Shown: positions 1-7,323 of the stretch, one piece after another | How positions within the stretch are numbered: the first letter of the stretch is position 1 | How the letters are laid out: each line of letters starts with the position of its first letter | NCBI GenBank assembly: GCA_035527455.1 | Contig: DATLAN010000468.1 | Coordinates: 1 to 12,236, forward strand | Reading direction: 5' to 3' | DNA length: 12,236 nucleotides | Origin: DATLAN01 sp035527455 | GTDB taxonomy: Bacteria; Planctomycetota; Planctomycetia; Pirellulales; Thermoguttaceae | Made by a program: the position numbers and the translations under genes | Notes under the pieces: generated by a model | Seen by the model: the letters and a program-made list of their open reading frames with translations, nothing else | Databases searched by the model: none | What the model was told of the DNA's origin: nothing

Positions 1-2
1 GA

Positions 3-44
3 ATTCTTGCGAATCCGGCTACCATTCTTGCGAATCCGGCTACC
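3..44. repeat. Two perfect tandem copies of a 21-bp unit
   Basis: The unit beginning ATTCTTGCGAAT and ending GGCTACC occurs at 3-23 and is repeated exactly at 24-44. Each unit contains a small palindrome (ATTC-TTGC-GAAT). The pair lies just beyond the stop codon of the large minus-strand gene. The array may continue left of the window. It has no spacer structure, so it is not a CRISPR. Confidence 0.85.
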
Positions 45-56
45 AGCCCCCGCGTT

Positions 57-3000
57 TCACCACGCCGCCCTGCCGCCGCCGCCCAGGCCGCTGAGCTGAA
101 GCGAACGGCCGTCGTCGATCTTCAGCTTCTTGGTCTTCGGCCAGTAGAAGATCTTGCGCGCGGCGAATTTCGAGGTCGGTCCGCCGGTCTGCTGCTGGCG
201 GAACAACTCCGCGTCGGTCCGCCCGTCGCCCTCCAGGACGAGCTGCCCCTTGGCTTCGGCGTAGGTCATGCGGATCGCCCGGGCGGTGAAGTCCGTGCTC
301 TCGACCACGACGTTGCCGCCGGCCTCCAGCTCGAAGGCGTTGCGGCCGGTTCCCGGCACGGGCATCTCGGCCACGGTGAGCCGATCGCAGTGCATGGCCG
401 CGCCGCGGGGGCCCAGCGAGTCGGGCCGCTCGGGATCCAGGGCCACGCCCCAGGAATCGACCGGGGAGAACGCGCAGTGGACCCGATCGTGGAAGGTCAT
501 CTCGCGCTGGTGGAGGTTGCCGGTGATCGGGCCCTGGAAACGGACGTGGAGCGATTGCAGCCGCCGCTGGTCGCCGGAATCCTCGTTGCCGGATTCTTCG
601 CCGCCGGAATCCTCGTCGCGGCCGCCGAGCATCTTTTGCGAACCGTAGTGGGTGCTGTTGAGCCAGCCCGGCCCGCTCGCGGTCATGGCCCCGGTGACGC
701 GATGGATCGCCAGATCGACGACCTGCATCTGCTCGTGGGAAGTCTGCACCGGGCCTTCGAAGGAGCGGTTCTCCATGAACACGCCGCCGCGGCAGAGGAT
801 CTGTTCCAACTCGGGCTGCTGCCGGATCTTGTCGCTGGAGAAGTCGACCGCCTGTTGGAAATGGACCTCCAGCGTTTCGGTTTGGAGTTGCCCATTGGTC
901 GTGCGGGCGTCGACCGCCTCTTCGAACCGGGCCACGCGTCCGTCGAAGACCATGCGGTCCTCCCAGGCGATTCTCAAGATCCCGGGGGTGGGCAAAGGCC
1001 GGTTTTGCAGATCGCGGTCGATCGGCACGGTCATCCAGCCGCTGCCGTCGATCCACATCCGGTTGGTTCCGCGATTGAGCTGGAGATTCGTGCCGCTCAG
1101 CGCGAGTCCGCGTCCTTCGAAGTTGGCCGGCTGCCCGGTCAACACCATGGTGGCTTCCGGCGTATGGGCATCGGTCACGTGCAACTGATCGCCCACCAGA
1201 AGCAAGGGGGCCTCGTCCGGCTGGCCGGTTTGCGTTTCCTCGAAGCGGACGCGGCCGACGACCGTCAACTCCGAGAGGTCCGGCCGGTCTTCGTCCACCA
1301 GGAGCAGCTTCGCCTGCAACAGACGCCCGGTGATTGCGAAGTGCTGCTTCGGGCCGGGCGGCGTTTCCTGGGGAGGAAGCCTGGTCGAAGGCAACCGCCG
1401 CACGAACGCCGGGCCTGCACTCTGCCGGTCTTCGCCGGCCGGGGTCGTCTTCCGGGTCGTGTCGGTCGAAAGCGAAATGCCCTGGAACCAGACGCCCAAC
1501 TGCTCCACCTTGCCGGAAAACTGGGGAGAATCGATCACCACCGGGCTGATCGGAAGCGACCGGGCAGCCTCCGGATCGAGCGGCCGTTCGTCCCGGCAGG
1601 CGATCAATTCCCCGTCGCGGCAGACCAGTCGGTACGCTCGTTGGCAAGCGAGCATTCGGTCGGGCAGCAACTCGGTCTTTTTCGGATCGTCGCCGTCGGG
1701 GACCTCCAACAAGTAGAAGTGGATTTCCGGCGCGGTGAGGCGTCCGATCTCGCGGAACGTCAGTTCGGCGTCGCCGTAGAGCGAGATCACCTGATTGCCT
1801 TCGAACGGCCGCACGTTGAGCTGCTCGCTCCAGGTCGCCGACAACGGTTCGCCCGGCCGTTCGGGCCGCTCGCCGCGGAGCCACCCGGGGCCGGCCGCCG
1901 CGATCTGGCCCAACGGGCCGTCCCCGGCCGACTTGTAGCGAAGGCTGCGGGCGTGAATCTCGCTGGGCCCCTTGCGGAGCATCACCTCGCGGCCGCCGTC
2001 CAACACGATCGACTCGTCCGAGAAGTCGTATTCCAGCCGTTCGCCCCGGGCGTGAACGTCCTTCGACGGGGCCGCGAAGACCACCGGATGGCCGGCGGCC
2101 TCGATCCGTTGCGGCTGAAGATCGAACGAACCGGCCGGCCGATCCTTCGCGTCCGCATCGCCGTTGCGTGGATCGACACCCTTCGGCTTGACCCGATCGA
2201 TGAAGAAGATCGTCAGCAATTCGCAGTTGAGCTGGTCGCACGGTCCGTGGGGATTGATCCGCAGGACGTTGACCCGATCTTCGAAGGTGGCCACCTTCCG
2301 GACGGCGTCGAAGCAGAACGGTCCGCTGCACGTGACTTCGACCGGGAGGTTTTCGGCGAGATCCGCCAGCGGGCTTCGCGTGGGTGTTTCTTCGGCCGGC
2401 GACGGCGCCTCCGGCGGCTTTGGGGAACCGTTTGCGGCGACCAGCGGCTCTGCGTCGGCCTTCCATTCGTTTTCGCCTAATTCCAGGTGGAGTTGTTCGA
2501 CGCGGCGGAGTTCGAACCGTTCGATGCCGGCGATCTTCGGCCCGTTGCGATCGGCCGAATCGCTTTCCGCACCCGGCAGCAGCGTGATGTGCATCTGCTT
2601 TCCGCGGCCGTAATGCGGTCCCCAGTGGAAATCGACCGCGTGGGGCGTCCACACGTGGCGCTCGGTCAACTGGACGTCTTGGGTGACGATCAGCAGGTCG
2701 TCCTCGGGCCCCGGCTTTTCGCCTTTGCCGCGGATGGTGATCCGTCCGGCGAGTTGGCCGCCCACCAGCCGGCCGATCTTTCCCCGCCGCAGATCCAGCG
2801 CCTCGTCGAACTCCAGGATCGCCCGGTCGGGCACCTCCAGAATCACGGCCTGGCGGCGGCGCTGGGCTTCGTCGCCGACCGAATCGTCGGGCATGAAGAT
2901 CATCGTGCAGGGGCGGAGTTCCACGCGGCCATCGCCCAAGTCCGTGTAGTTCTGGAAGAGCAGCTTGAGCCGATCGCTCTCGAGGATCTTCGGCTCCTTC

Positions 3001-3212
3001 AGTTCCCAAGCACCGTCGGGAAACATCCCTTCCAAGGTGGCGACCTGGCGCTGGAGCCGATTTTCCGCCGCCTCTTTGGCCTCCTCGGAGAGCTTCTGAT
3101 TCGCCCGAGGATCGGCCGGCGGTTCGATCCACGGCACCGCCACCAGCTTGTACGTCCAGAAGACCGTCAGCACGACGGCGAAACTTCCGGCGATACGCAG
3201 GACGCGAGGCAT
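57..3212 (-). CDS. Large LptC/LptA (OstA)-like LPS transport protein, 1051 aa
   Basis: This is probably a membrane-anchored periplasmic protein of LPS export. From the chosen ATG (MPRVLRIAG), residues about 4-26 form one hydrophobic N-terminal segment, as in LptC. A charged helical stretch follows (about 37-64), then a long beta-rich region. Residues about 287-441 and 887-1046 read like OstA/LptA-type strands: alternating polar/hydrophobic runs, 'VATFEDRVNV', 'GERLEYDFSDESIVLDGG'. A GPGW/GSGW motif recurs at W444, W726 and W850, suggesting at least three repeated modules. Linkers are Pro-rich (262-283) and acidic (861-883). The frame is open further upstream to a GTG at 3299, but those 29 codons lie largely in a palindromic repeat, so the ATG at 3212 is preferred; neither start has a clear Shine-Dalgarno site. 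It follows kdsD and kdsC on the same strand, which supports an LPS role. LptC and LptA are normally about 190 aa, so the size is unusual. Family assignment is by pattern only. Confidence 0.72.
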   Translation of the reverse strand: MPRVLRIAGSFAVVLTVFWTYKLVAVPWIEPPADPRANQKLSEEAKEAAENRLQRQVATLEGMFPDGAWELKEPKILESDRLKLLFQNYTDLGDGRVELRPCTMIFMPDDSVGDEAQRRRQAVILEVPDRAILEFDEALDLRRGKIGRLVGGQLAGRITIRGKGEKPGPEDDLLIVTQDVQLTERHVWTPHAVDFHWGPHYGRGKQMHITLLPGAESDSADRNGPKIAGIERFELRRVEQLHLELGENEWKADAEPLVAANGSPKPPEAPSPAEETPTRSPLADLAENLPVEVTCSGPFCFDAVRKVATFEDRVNVLRINPHGPCDQLNCELLTIFFIDRVKPKGVDPRNGDADAKDRPAGSFDLQPQRIEAAGHPVVFAAPSKDVHARGERLEYDFSDESIVLDGGREVMLRKGPSEIHARSLRYKSAGDGPLGQIAAAGPGWLRGERPERPGEPLSATWSEQLNVRPFEGNQVISLYGDAELTFREIGRLTAPEIHFYLLEVPDGDDPKKTELLPDRMLACQRAYRLVCRDGELIACRDERPLDPEAARSLPISPVVIDSPQFSGKVEQLGVWFQGISLSTDTTRKTTPAGEDRQSAGPAFVRRLPSTRLPPQETPPGPKQHFAITGRLLQAKLLLVDEDRPDLSELTVVGRVRFEETQTGQPDEAPLLLVGDQLHVTDAHTPEATMVLTGQPANFEGRGLALSGTNLQLNRGTNRMWIDGSGWMTVPIDRDLQNRPLPTPGILRIAWEDRMVFDGRVARFEEAVDARTTNGQLQTETLEVHFQQAVDFSSDKIRQQPELEQILCRGGVFMENRSFEGPVQTSHEQMQVVDLAIHRVTGAMTASGPGWLNSTHYGSQKMLGGRDEDSGGEESGNEDSGDQRRLQSLHVRFQGPITGNLHQREMTFHDRVHCAFSPVDSWGVALDPERPDSLGPRGAAMHCDRLTVAEMPVPGTGRNAFELEAGGNVVVESTDFTARAIRMTYAEAKGQLVLEGDGRTDAELFRQQQTGGPTSKFAARKIFYWPKTKKLKIDDGRSLQLSGLGGGGRAAW

Positions 3213-3238
3213 GGCGGCGAGTTCTGTTTTCTTGTGCT

Positions 3239-3325
3239 TATAGTAGCCATCGCGCTCCGCGAGATGCAGCCCGAAATACCTTGGATCGTCAAAGGCCACA
3301 TCTCGCGGAGCGAGATGACTACTAT
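3239..3325. repeat. REP/BIME-like double-hairpin element between kdsC and the LptC-like gene
   Basis: Arms at 3239-3265 and 3299-3325 are inverted copies of about 27 bp with two internal mismatches, separated by about 33 nt. Each arm is itself a hairpin: the right arm has CATCTCGC-GGA-GCGAGATG, the left arm the same with one mismatch. The element's last base is part of the kdsC stop codon (3325-3327). Reading through it on the minus strand yields an artificial GTG-started N-terminus for the downstream gene. Confidence 0.85.
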
Positions 3326-3849
3326 CAGGACTCCAAATACGTTCGGATCACGTTTTCCCAGCAGCGCTGGGCCTTGAGGATCAGTTCGATCGTTTCGCGG
3401 ATCGCGCCCCATCCGCCGGGCTTCGCGGTCACGTAATCGGCCGCCTCGCGAAGTTCCCCGCAGGCGTCGGCCACCGCCACACCCAGCCCGGCGGCACGGA
3501 CCACCGGCAGGTCGGGCAAGTCGTCGCCGATGTAACAGGCCTGCTCTGCCGTCAATCCCAGCTCGTCGAGGATCTCGTGGAACACGTCGAGCTTCTTTCC
3601 GACACCCTGCCGGACGATCTCGATGGACAACTCCTCCGCCCGCAACTGCACCACGTGCGAGCTGCGCAGCGTGATCAGGCCGAAGTGGTGGCCGGCCCTC
3701 TGCCAGAGCCGCACGCCCATCCCGTCCTGGTTGTTGAACCGTTTCGTTTCGATTCCCCGATTGTCCAGCGTGATCCGCCCGTCGGTCAGCACGCCGTCCA
3801 CGTCGGAGAGGATCAACTCGATCGGCTGGCAGCGGTCGTTCAGATTCAT
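3325..3849 (-). CDS. kdsC: 3-deoxy-D-manno-octulosonate 8-phosphate phosphatase (KdsC), HAD family
   Basis: It hydrolyses Kdo-8-phosphate to Kdo and phosphate in the cytoplasm, the last step before CMP-Kdo formation for LPS inner core. At 174 aa it has the usual size of the C0-type HAD phosphatase. Motif I is DVDGVLTDG (nucleophile D16, acid/base D18), motif III lysines are K85/K86, and motif IV is YIGDDLPDLP (D109, D110). The C-terminal 'KPGGWGAIRE' loop matches the KdsC substrate loop. Motif II reads ITLRSS where the family normally has TGR, so the glycine is replaced by leucine. A short tail (WENVIRTYLES) ends in the neighbouring palindromic element. No convincing Shine-Dalgarno site precedes the ATG. 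It lies 334 nt downstream of kdsD on the same strand. The distinct kdsC motifs make other HAD roles unlikely. Confidence 0.93.
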   Translation of the reverse strand: MNLNDRCQPIELILSDVDGVLTDGRITLDNRGIETKRFNNQDGMGVRLWQRAGHHFGLITLRSSHVVQLRAEELSIEIVRQGVGKKLDVFHEILDELGLTAEQACYIGDDLPDLPVVRAAGLGVAVADACGELREAADYVTAKPGGWGAIRETIELILKAQRCWENVIRTYLES

Positions 3850-3930
3850 GTCAAGAACCAGCGGTTGTAGGGATTGCAGGTCGTGCGATGCGGCCTTCTA
3901 AGGGGCCGCGCAGAAACAACTTCTTCAATG

Positions 3931-4007
3931 GGGTGGCACGCCCTGAGGAACGAAGGGCGTGGTTTGGCAGGTTTTTCACGCCCTTCGTTCCTCAGGGCGT
4001 GCCACCC
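3931..4007. repeat. Perfect 31-bp inverted repeat, double-hairpin element in the kdsD-kdsC gap
   Basis: Positions 3931-3961 and 3977-4007 are exact reverse complements (31/31), with a 15-nt spacer. Each arm also contains a smaller hairpin, CACGCCCT...AGGGCGTG with a 9-nt loop. There is no U-tract on either side of the structure, so it is not a typical intrinsic terminator. In the kdsD-kdsC transcript it would form a very stable stem-loop about 80 nt upstream of the kdsC start. Confidence 0.92.
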
Positions 4008-4183
4008 TCGCCAAAAAGTGTACACGTTATTCTTGCGCAAACACTAAGGATATCGCTCCTATTGATATCGGCCGTCGAGCGGGGACGCCACTAGCGGGGC
4101 CTCCAAGCCCGACAGATTCCCAACCGGCTGCGCGGCGCGCCGAAGGAGGGAACCGCAACGACTCGCACAACCGGCATACTCCC
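4008..4183. other. Remainder of the kdsD-kdsC intergenic region
   Basis: No coding frame or convincing promoter is visible. Two GATATC palindromes lie close together at about 4049-4070, and the stretch at about 4010-4070 is richer in A+T than the surrounding genes. The frames open here are out-of-frame continuations from kdsD. At 3890-3909, on the other side of the 31-bp repeat, a short GCGGCC/GGCCGC stem precedes kdsC. A kdsC-specific promoter may exist but I cannot place one. Confidence 0.4.
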
Positions 4184-5281
4184 TTACGTTTCTGCCCCCG
4201 CTTCCGGTTCGAGAAAAACGCGGCAACGGGCGGATCGTCCGGGATCGGCCGGAGCCGATTCTCCCGCGGGGTCTTGGGGAAACAGGCCCACCACGTCGGT
4301 CACGTCGATCAACCCCAGCGGCCTCTGCTCGGCGTCCACGACCGGCAACTCGCTGATCTTGCGCCGGGCCATCATCGCCACGGCGTCGGTCATCATCGAG
4401 CCCAGACGGACGCTCAGCGGACGGCACGTCATCACCTGGCCGATCGGGGCGTCCAGCTCGCTCTCGCGGCGGCGCTCGAACAGCCGGGCCAGGTCGCTGT
4501 CGGTGAAGATGCCCGACAGCTTGCCGTCCCGGTCGACCAGCATCGTGGCGCCGGTCCGCCTGCCCGGCATGCTCACGCCGACCAGCACGTCGCGGACCGT
4601 TTGCTCCTGGGAAGCCACGCGGCATTGCGCCAGCGGCCGCATGTGGTCTTCGACCTTGCTGAGCTTTCGGCCGAGACTCCCGCCGGGATGAAATCGGGCG
4701 AACTGCTCGGGGCCGAAGTTCCGCATCCGGCTGACGACCAGCGCCAAAGCGTCGCCCACCGCCAACATCGCCGTGGTGCTCGTGCTGGGGGCGAGCCCCA
4801 ACGTGCCGGCCTCTTCCAAAGGCCCCAGGTCGATGGTGACCGTGGCCGCACGCGCCAGCGTGCTTTCAACGCAGCCGGTAATGGCAAGGATTGGGGCGCC
4901 CAACTCGGACAGGGAGGGCAACAGCCGGACGATTTCCTCCGTCTCGCCGCTCTGCGAGAGGATCAGCATCACGTCGTCGCGGTGGACGCGGCCGAGGTCG
5001 CCGTGGACCGCTTCGGCCGGGTGCAGGCAGTGGCTCGGCGTGCCGGTCGATGCCAGCGTGGCCATGATTTTCCGGCCCACCAGCCCGGCCTTGCCCATGC
5101 CCGAGACGATCACATTACCCCGGCAGCGGAAGATCGTGTCGGCCGCACGGCAGAACTCGCCGTCCAGCCGCCGGGCGACGCGGTCGAGGCACCGGCTTTC
5201 GGTTTGGATGATCTGCCGGGCGTAGCGGAGCTGTTCCAAGGGGCTCCGCGGGTCCGGCACAGCAGCGGCTTCCATACTCAT
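4184..5281 (-). CDS. kdsD: Arabinose-5-phosphate isomerase, SIS plus two CBS domains (KdsD/KpsF family)
   Basis: It interconverts ribulose-5-phosphate and arabinose-5-phosphate, the first committed step to Kdo, in the cytoplasm. The 365-aa product has a SIS domain (about 45-180) with SGMGKAG (60-66), HPAEAVHGDLG (87-97) and SQSGETEE (109-116). The family signature FHPGGSLGRKL is at 197-207; H198 aligns with the catalytic histidine of the E. coli enzyme. Two CBS domains follow (about 212-270 and 282-334), each containing a hydrophobic 'VVDAEQRPLGLID'-type strand pair. A Pro/Ala-rich tail of about 30 residues extends beyond the usual ~328-aa length. The first ATG of MSMEA is used; an AGGGA lies about 12 nt upstream, a weak spacing. 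A good promoter lies just upstream. Adjacency to kdsC and the LPS transport gene fits KdsD rather than a capsule-specific KpsF or GutQ paralogue. Confidence 0.94.
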   Translation of the reverse strand: MSMEAAAVPDPRSPLEQLRYARQIIQTESRCLDRVARRLDGEFCRAADTIFRCRGNVIVSGMGKAGLVGRKIMATLASTGTPSHCLHPAEAVHGDLGRVHRDDVMLILSQSGETEEIVRLLPSLSELGAPILAITGCVESTLARAATVTIDLGPLEEAGTLGLAPSTSTTAMLAVGDALALVVSRMRNFGPEQFARFHPGGSLGRKLSKVEDHMRPLAQCRVASQEQTVRDVLVGVSMPGRRTGATMLVDRDGKLSGIFTDSDLARLFERRRESELDAPIGQVMTCRPLSVRLGSMMTDAVAMMARRKISELPVVDAEQRPLGLIDVTDVVGLFPQDPAGESAPADPGRSARCRVFLEPEAGAET

Positions 5282-5335
5282 CGACTCGTCGTCCCTGACT
5301 GAGGTCGCTTGAGAAATGCACGATCAAGTCGCGTG

Positions 5336-5364
5336 ATTGTAACGCTTCCGCCCATTTGCGGCAA
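5336..5364 (-). promoter_or_regulatory. Sigma70-type promoter for kdsD
   Basis: On the minus strand TTGCCG (5359-5364) and TACAAT (5336-5341) are separated by exactly 17 nt. Transcription would start near 5329, giving a leader of about 48 nt before the kdsD ATG. No competing promoter was seen before the gene. Confidence 0.65.
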
Positions 5365-5443
5365 CGTAGACATTCCCCAGCCGCTTGCGGCGTCGCCCTA
5401 CCACAGCGTGCTATAGTTCCCCTCGTGAGACGTGCTTCACGAC

Positions 5444-5472
5444 TTGGCGCAACTCGAATAGTGACTTAACAT
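5444..5472 (+). promoter_or_regulatory. Promoter-like sequence with no adjacent gene
   Basis: TTGGCG (5444-5449), a 17-nt spacer and TAACAT (5467-5472) sit in a conspicuous AT-rich patch (about 5454-5495) on the plus strand. No gene begins within 600 nt downstream; the next sequences are repeats. It could be a relic promoter, serve a small RNA, or be chance in AT-rich DNA. Confidence 0.3.
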
Positions 5473-5495
5473 TATAAATAATAAGAACTTAGTTC

Positions 5496-5628
5496 ATCCA
5501 ATCCCGACCCGGAATCCGTGGGGCAAGGGATACGGCCGACCTTTCCCCAAGGGATTCAGGCCGACCGCGGATTTGTAGATCTCGTGATTGGTGGGCAATG
5601 CCCGCCCTACTCCACAAGGAAGCAGCCA
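5496..5628. other. Non-coding repeat-like segment before the MITE
   Basis: No gene is supported. The stretch contains GTGGGCAATGCCCGCCCTAC (5601-5620) with a GGGCaatGCCC hairpin core (5603-5613) of the kind seen in dispersed intergenic repeats. The small open frames here run into the adjacent MITE and have no ribosome site. Confidence 0.35.
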
Positions 5629-5784
5629 GTAGGGTGCGTGCTTGCACGCGCGCGAAAGGGCTTGAGGACCGGGCAGGATTAGAGTTTTGTGGGCGCTGCA
5701 GCGTCTTGCGAACGGGCGCGGCGTGCGGGCGTGACGGTTGCACGTATTGTAAAATGGGCGCGTGCGTGCGAGCACGCACCCTAC
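5629..5784. mobile_element. MITE-like element, complete copy (about 156 bp)
   Basis: The ends GTAGGGTGCGTGC and GCACGCACCCTAC form terminal inverted repeats of about 26 bp with two mismatches (5629-5654 against 5759-5784). The interior holds a CGCTGCAGCG palindrome near the centre (5694-5703). A second, 3'-truncated copy is at 7656-7792 in the same orientation. There is no transposase frame inside, so mobilisation would have to be in trans. No clear target duplication is visible at the edges. Confidence 0.8.
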
Positions 5785-5954
5785 AGGGCTTATTTCTCGC
5801 AAAAAGTCCGATTCGTAAAACAATCTGGGAATTCTTCGGAAAAATGCCGGCGTCGGGTGTAACTACTTGTATGGCAATGGTTTAGAGCCAGAATAGTTTT
5901 TCGCTATCGAGTGCAGCGGTTGGCCACAGCGGCCAATCTTCCCACCCGGCACCG
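5785..5954. other. Intergenic region upstream of the PEP-CTERM gene promoter
   Basis: No coding sequence is supported. An inverted repeat TTGGCC-acagc-GGCCAA at 5920-5936 lies 18 nt upstream of the -35 box of the next promoter and could be an operator; this is inference from position alone. Confidence 0.35.
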
Positions 5955-5983
5955 TTGACGTGGGGAACGAAAACTGCTATTCT
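5955..5983 (+). promoter_or_regulatory. Sigma70-type promoter for the PEP-CTERM gene
   Basis: TTGACG (5955-5960), a 17-nt spacer and TATTCT (5978-5983) give a near-consensus promoter. The predicted start near 5990 leaves a leader of about 160 nt before the gene at 6154. Confidence 0.7.
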
Positions 5984-6111
5984 AGGGGGCAGTTCTGTGG
6001 GGCAACTTCGCCGACCTCACCAGTGAGGCAGCGTCCGACATCCCGGTTGACCTTTGGCCGGGGTGATCGTCTGTAGTCGGCCCATGCGGGTCGAGTTCCT
6101 TGTTTTCCACT

Positions 6112-6144
6112 GACGGGGAAAGTCCGTCTTTTCATGAAGGGAGG
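6112..6144 (+). promoter_or_regulatory. Leader hairpin and strong ribosome binding site
   Basis: A 5-bp stem GACGG (6112-6116) / CCGTC (6124-6128) is followed by TTTTC, a weak terminator- or attenuator-like feature. Immediately after it, AAGGGAGG (6137-6144) lies 9 nt before the ATG at 6154. This is the clearest Shine-Dalgarno site in the window and fixes the start of the PEP-CTERM gene against the upstream in-frame ATG at 6100. Confidence 0.55.
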
Positions 6145-6153
6145 TATAGTGTG

Positions 6154-7323
6154 ATGAAACGGGTAGTCTTCTTAGTTGCACTGCTGGGGTACTTCTACGC
6201 GGAGTGCGCCGGCGCAGTCGAATTTGAGGTCACGCGAATCACAAACAACAGCGTGTTCGATGCGGAACCGCGCATTTCGGGTGAATACGTGATCTGGAGG
6301 CAGGAGCACGGGGGAGAGTTTGACAACAACGAAATCTGGCTTTTCGATGGAACAACCGCGTTTCAAATCACTCAGAACAATGTGCTGGAGTGGACTCAGC
6401 GAATCGATGGTCCGAATGCTGTCTGGGCTAGGTACGATGGCCCTGCGGCGGGATGGTCTCACGATTGGGAGGTGTATTACTACAATCATGACAGCCAGTT
6501 GACGACTCGGCTGACGAACAACGACTACAACGATTACCACCCCGAACTATCGGGCTCCAATGTCACTTGGGAGGCCCGAGTCGGGGGCAACAGCCGGGAC
6601 CATGAAATCATGTTCTTCGATGGCAGCGCCACCCGACAACTGACCGACGACAGTCGGGAGGATCTGTCTCCACGGATTTCCGGATCAAGCGTTGTCTGGC
6701 AGAAGAATGACGGCCACGACGGGGAAATCTACCTATTCGACGGCACAAACGTCAGTCAACTGACGAACAATGAAGACGATGACGCCCAGGCCGAGATTAG
6801 CGGTTCTCGTGTGGTTTGGAAGAGATTCGACTCGGACAACAGCGAAATCTACCTGTTCGACGGGGGCACAGAAACCCGACTCACAAACAACTCGTTTGCA
6901 GACACTAAGCCACGGGTGACCGATACGGACGTGTTCTGGCAAGGGTATGACGGAACGGACTACGAGATCTTCCGCTACGACGGCACCAACACGATCCAGG
7001 TTACGGACAATCTGTTTGACGACTACCTGTGCGGCGTGTCCGGATCGAATGCCGTTTGGTATGGAGGTGGCGACGATGAGGCCGACTACGAGGTATTCTT
7101 CCTCGACGGGGCCACGGGCGTAACGACTCGGCTTACGGACAACGACTACGTGGATAAGGACCCGTGGGTTTCCGGATACAACGTTGCCTGGTTCGCCAGG
7201 GCGCCCGGAGCCGAGATATTCATGGCCAAACCTGTCCCCGAACCGGCCACGCTGGCCATGCTGGGAATGGGCCTTGTGGGTCTGCTGGTGCTGGCTTGGC
7301 GACGTAAGAAGAAACCCGCATAG
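6154..7323 (+). CDS. Secreted PEP-CTERM protein with eight TolB/WD40-like repeats, 389 aa
   Basis: Residues 1-21 form a signal peptide (MKRVVFLVALLG...CAGA). Eight repeats of about 40-50 residues follow, from about 26 to 355. Each has the pattern L-T-N/D-N, an acidic run, P-x-I-S-G-S-x-V-V-W, then EIYLFDG; this is typical of periplasmic TolB/WD40-like beta-propeller blades. The C-terminus is a canonical sorting anchor: VPEPATLA (361-368), one hydrophobic helix (about 366-382), then WRRKKKPA. Proteins of this class are cut by an exosortase at the PEP motif and released or attached at the cell surface, often with exopolysaccharide; no exosortase gene is in the window. The start is set by AAGGGAGG 9 nt upstream. 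The gene is visibly AT-richer than the LPS and propeller genes around it and is bracketed by two copies of a MITE, so it may be an acquired cassette. The surface partner is unknown. Confidence 0.88.
   Translation: MKRVVFLVALLGYFYAECAGAVEFEVTRITNNSVFDAEPRISGEYVIWRQEHGGEFDNNEIWLFDGTTAFQITQNNVLEWTQRIDGPNAVWARYDGPAAGWSHDWEVYYYNHDSQLTTRLTNNDYNDYHPELSGSNVTWEARVGGNSRDHEIMFFDGSATRQLTDDSREDLSPRISGSSVVWQKNDGHDGEIYLFDGTNVSQLTNNEDDDAQAEISGSRVVWKRFDSDNSEIYLFDGGTETRLTNNSFADTKPRVTDTDVFWQGYDGTDYEIFRYDGTNTIQVTDNLFDDYLCGVSGSNAVWYGGGDDEADYEVFFLDGATGVTTRLTDNDYVDKDPWVSGYNVAWFARAPGAEIFMAKPVPEPATLAMLGMGLVGLLVLAWRRKKKPA

Noticed and set aside
3..44. CRISPR fragment
   Set aside because: The two units are directly adjacent with no spacers, and there are no cas genes nearby.
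390..2480. Long plus-strand open frame antisense to the LptC-like gene
   Set aside because: It is antisense to a supported gene, has no ribosome site or recognisable domain, and its length is explained by GC-rich codon mirroring.
40..3132. 1030-codon open frame on the minus strand in a second frame of the LptC-like gene
   Set aside because: Its composition is dominated by Arg, Gly, Pro and Ala, without domain patterns. It is a shadow frame typical of high-GC coding DNA; the frame ending at 57 has balanced composition and beta-strand patterning.
3931..4007. Intrinsic terminator
   Set aside because: The stem is far longer than usual, has no U-tract on either strand, and its arms have internal palindromes like the other mobile repeats.
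5494..5823. Small open frames on both strands over the MITE and its flank
   Set aside because: They translate the repeat itself. Near-identical peptides appear at the second MITE copy, which marks them as artefacts of repeated DNA and not genes.
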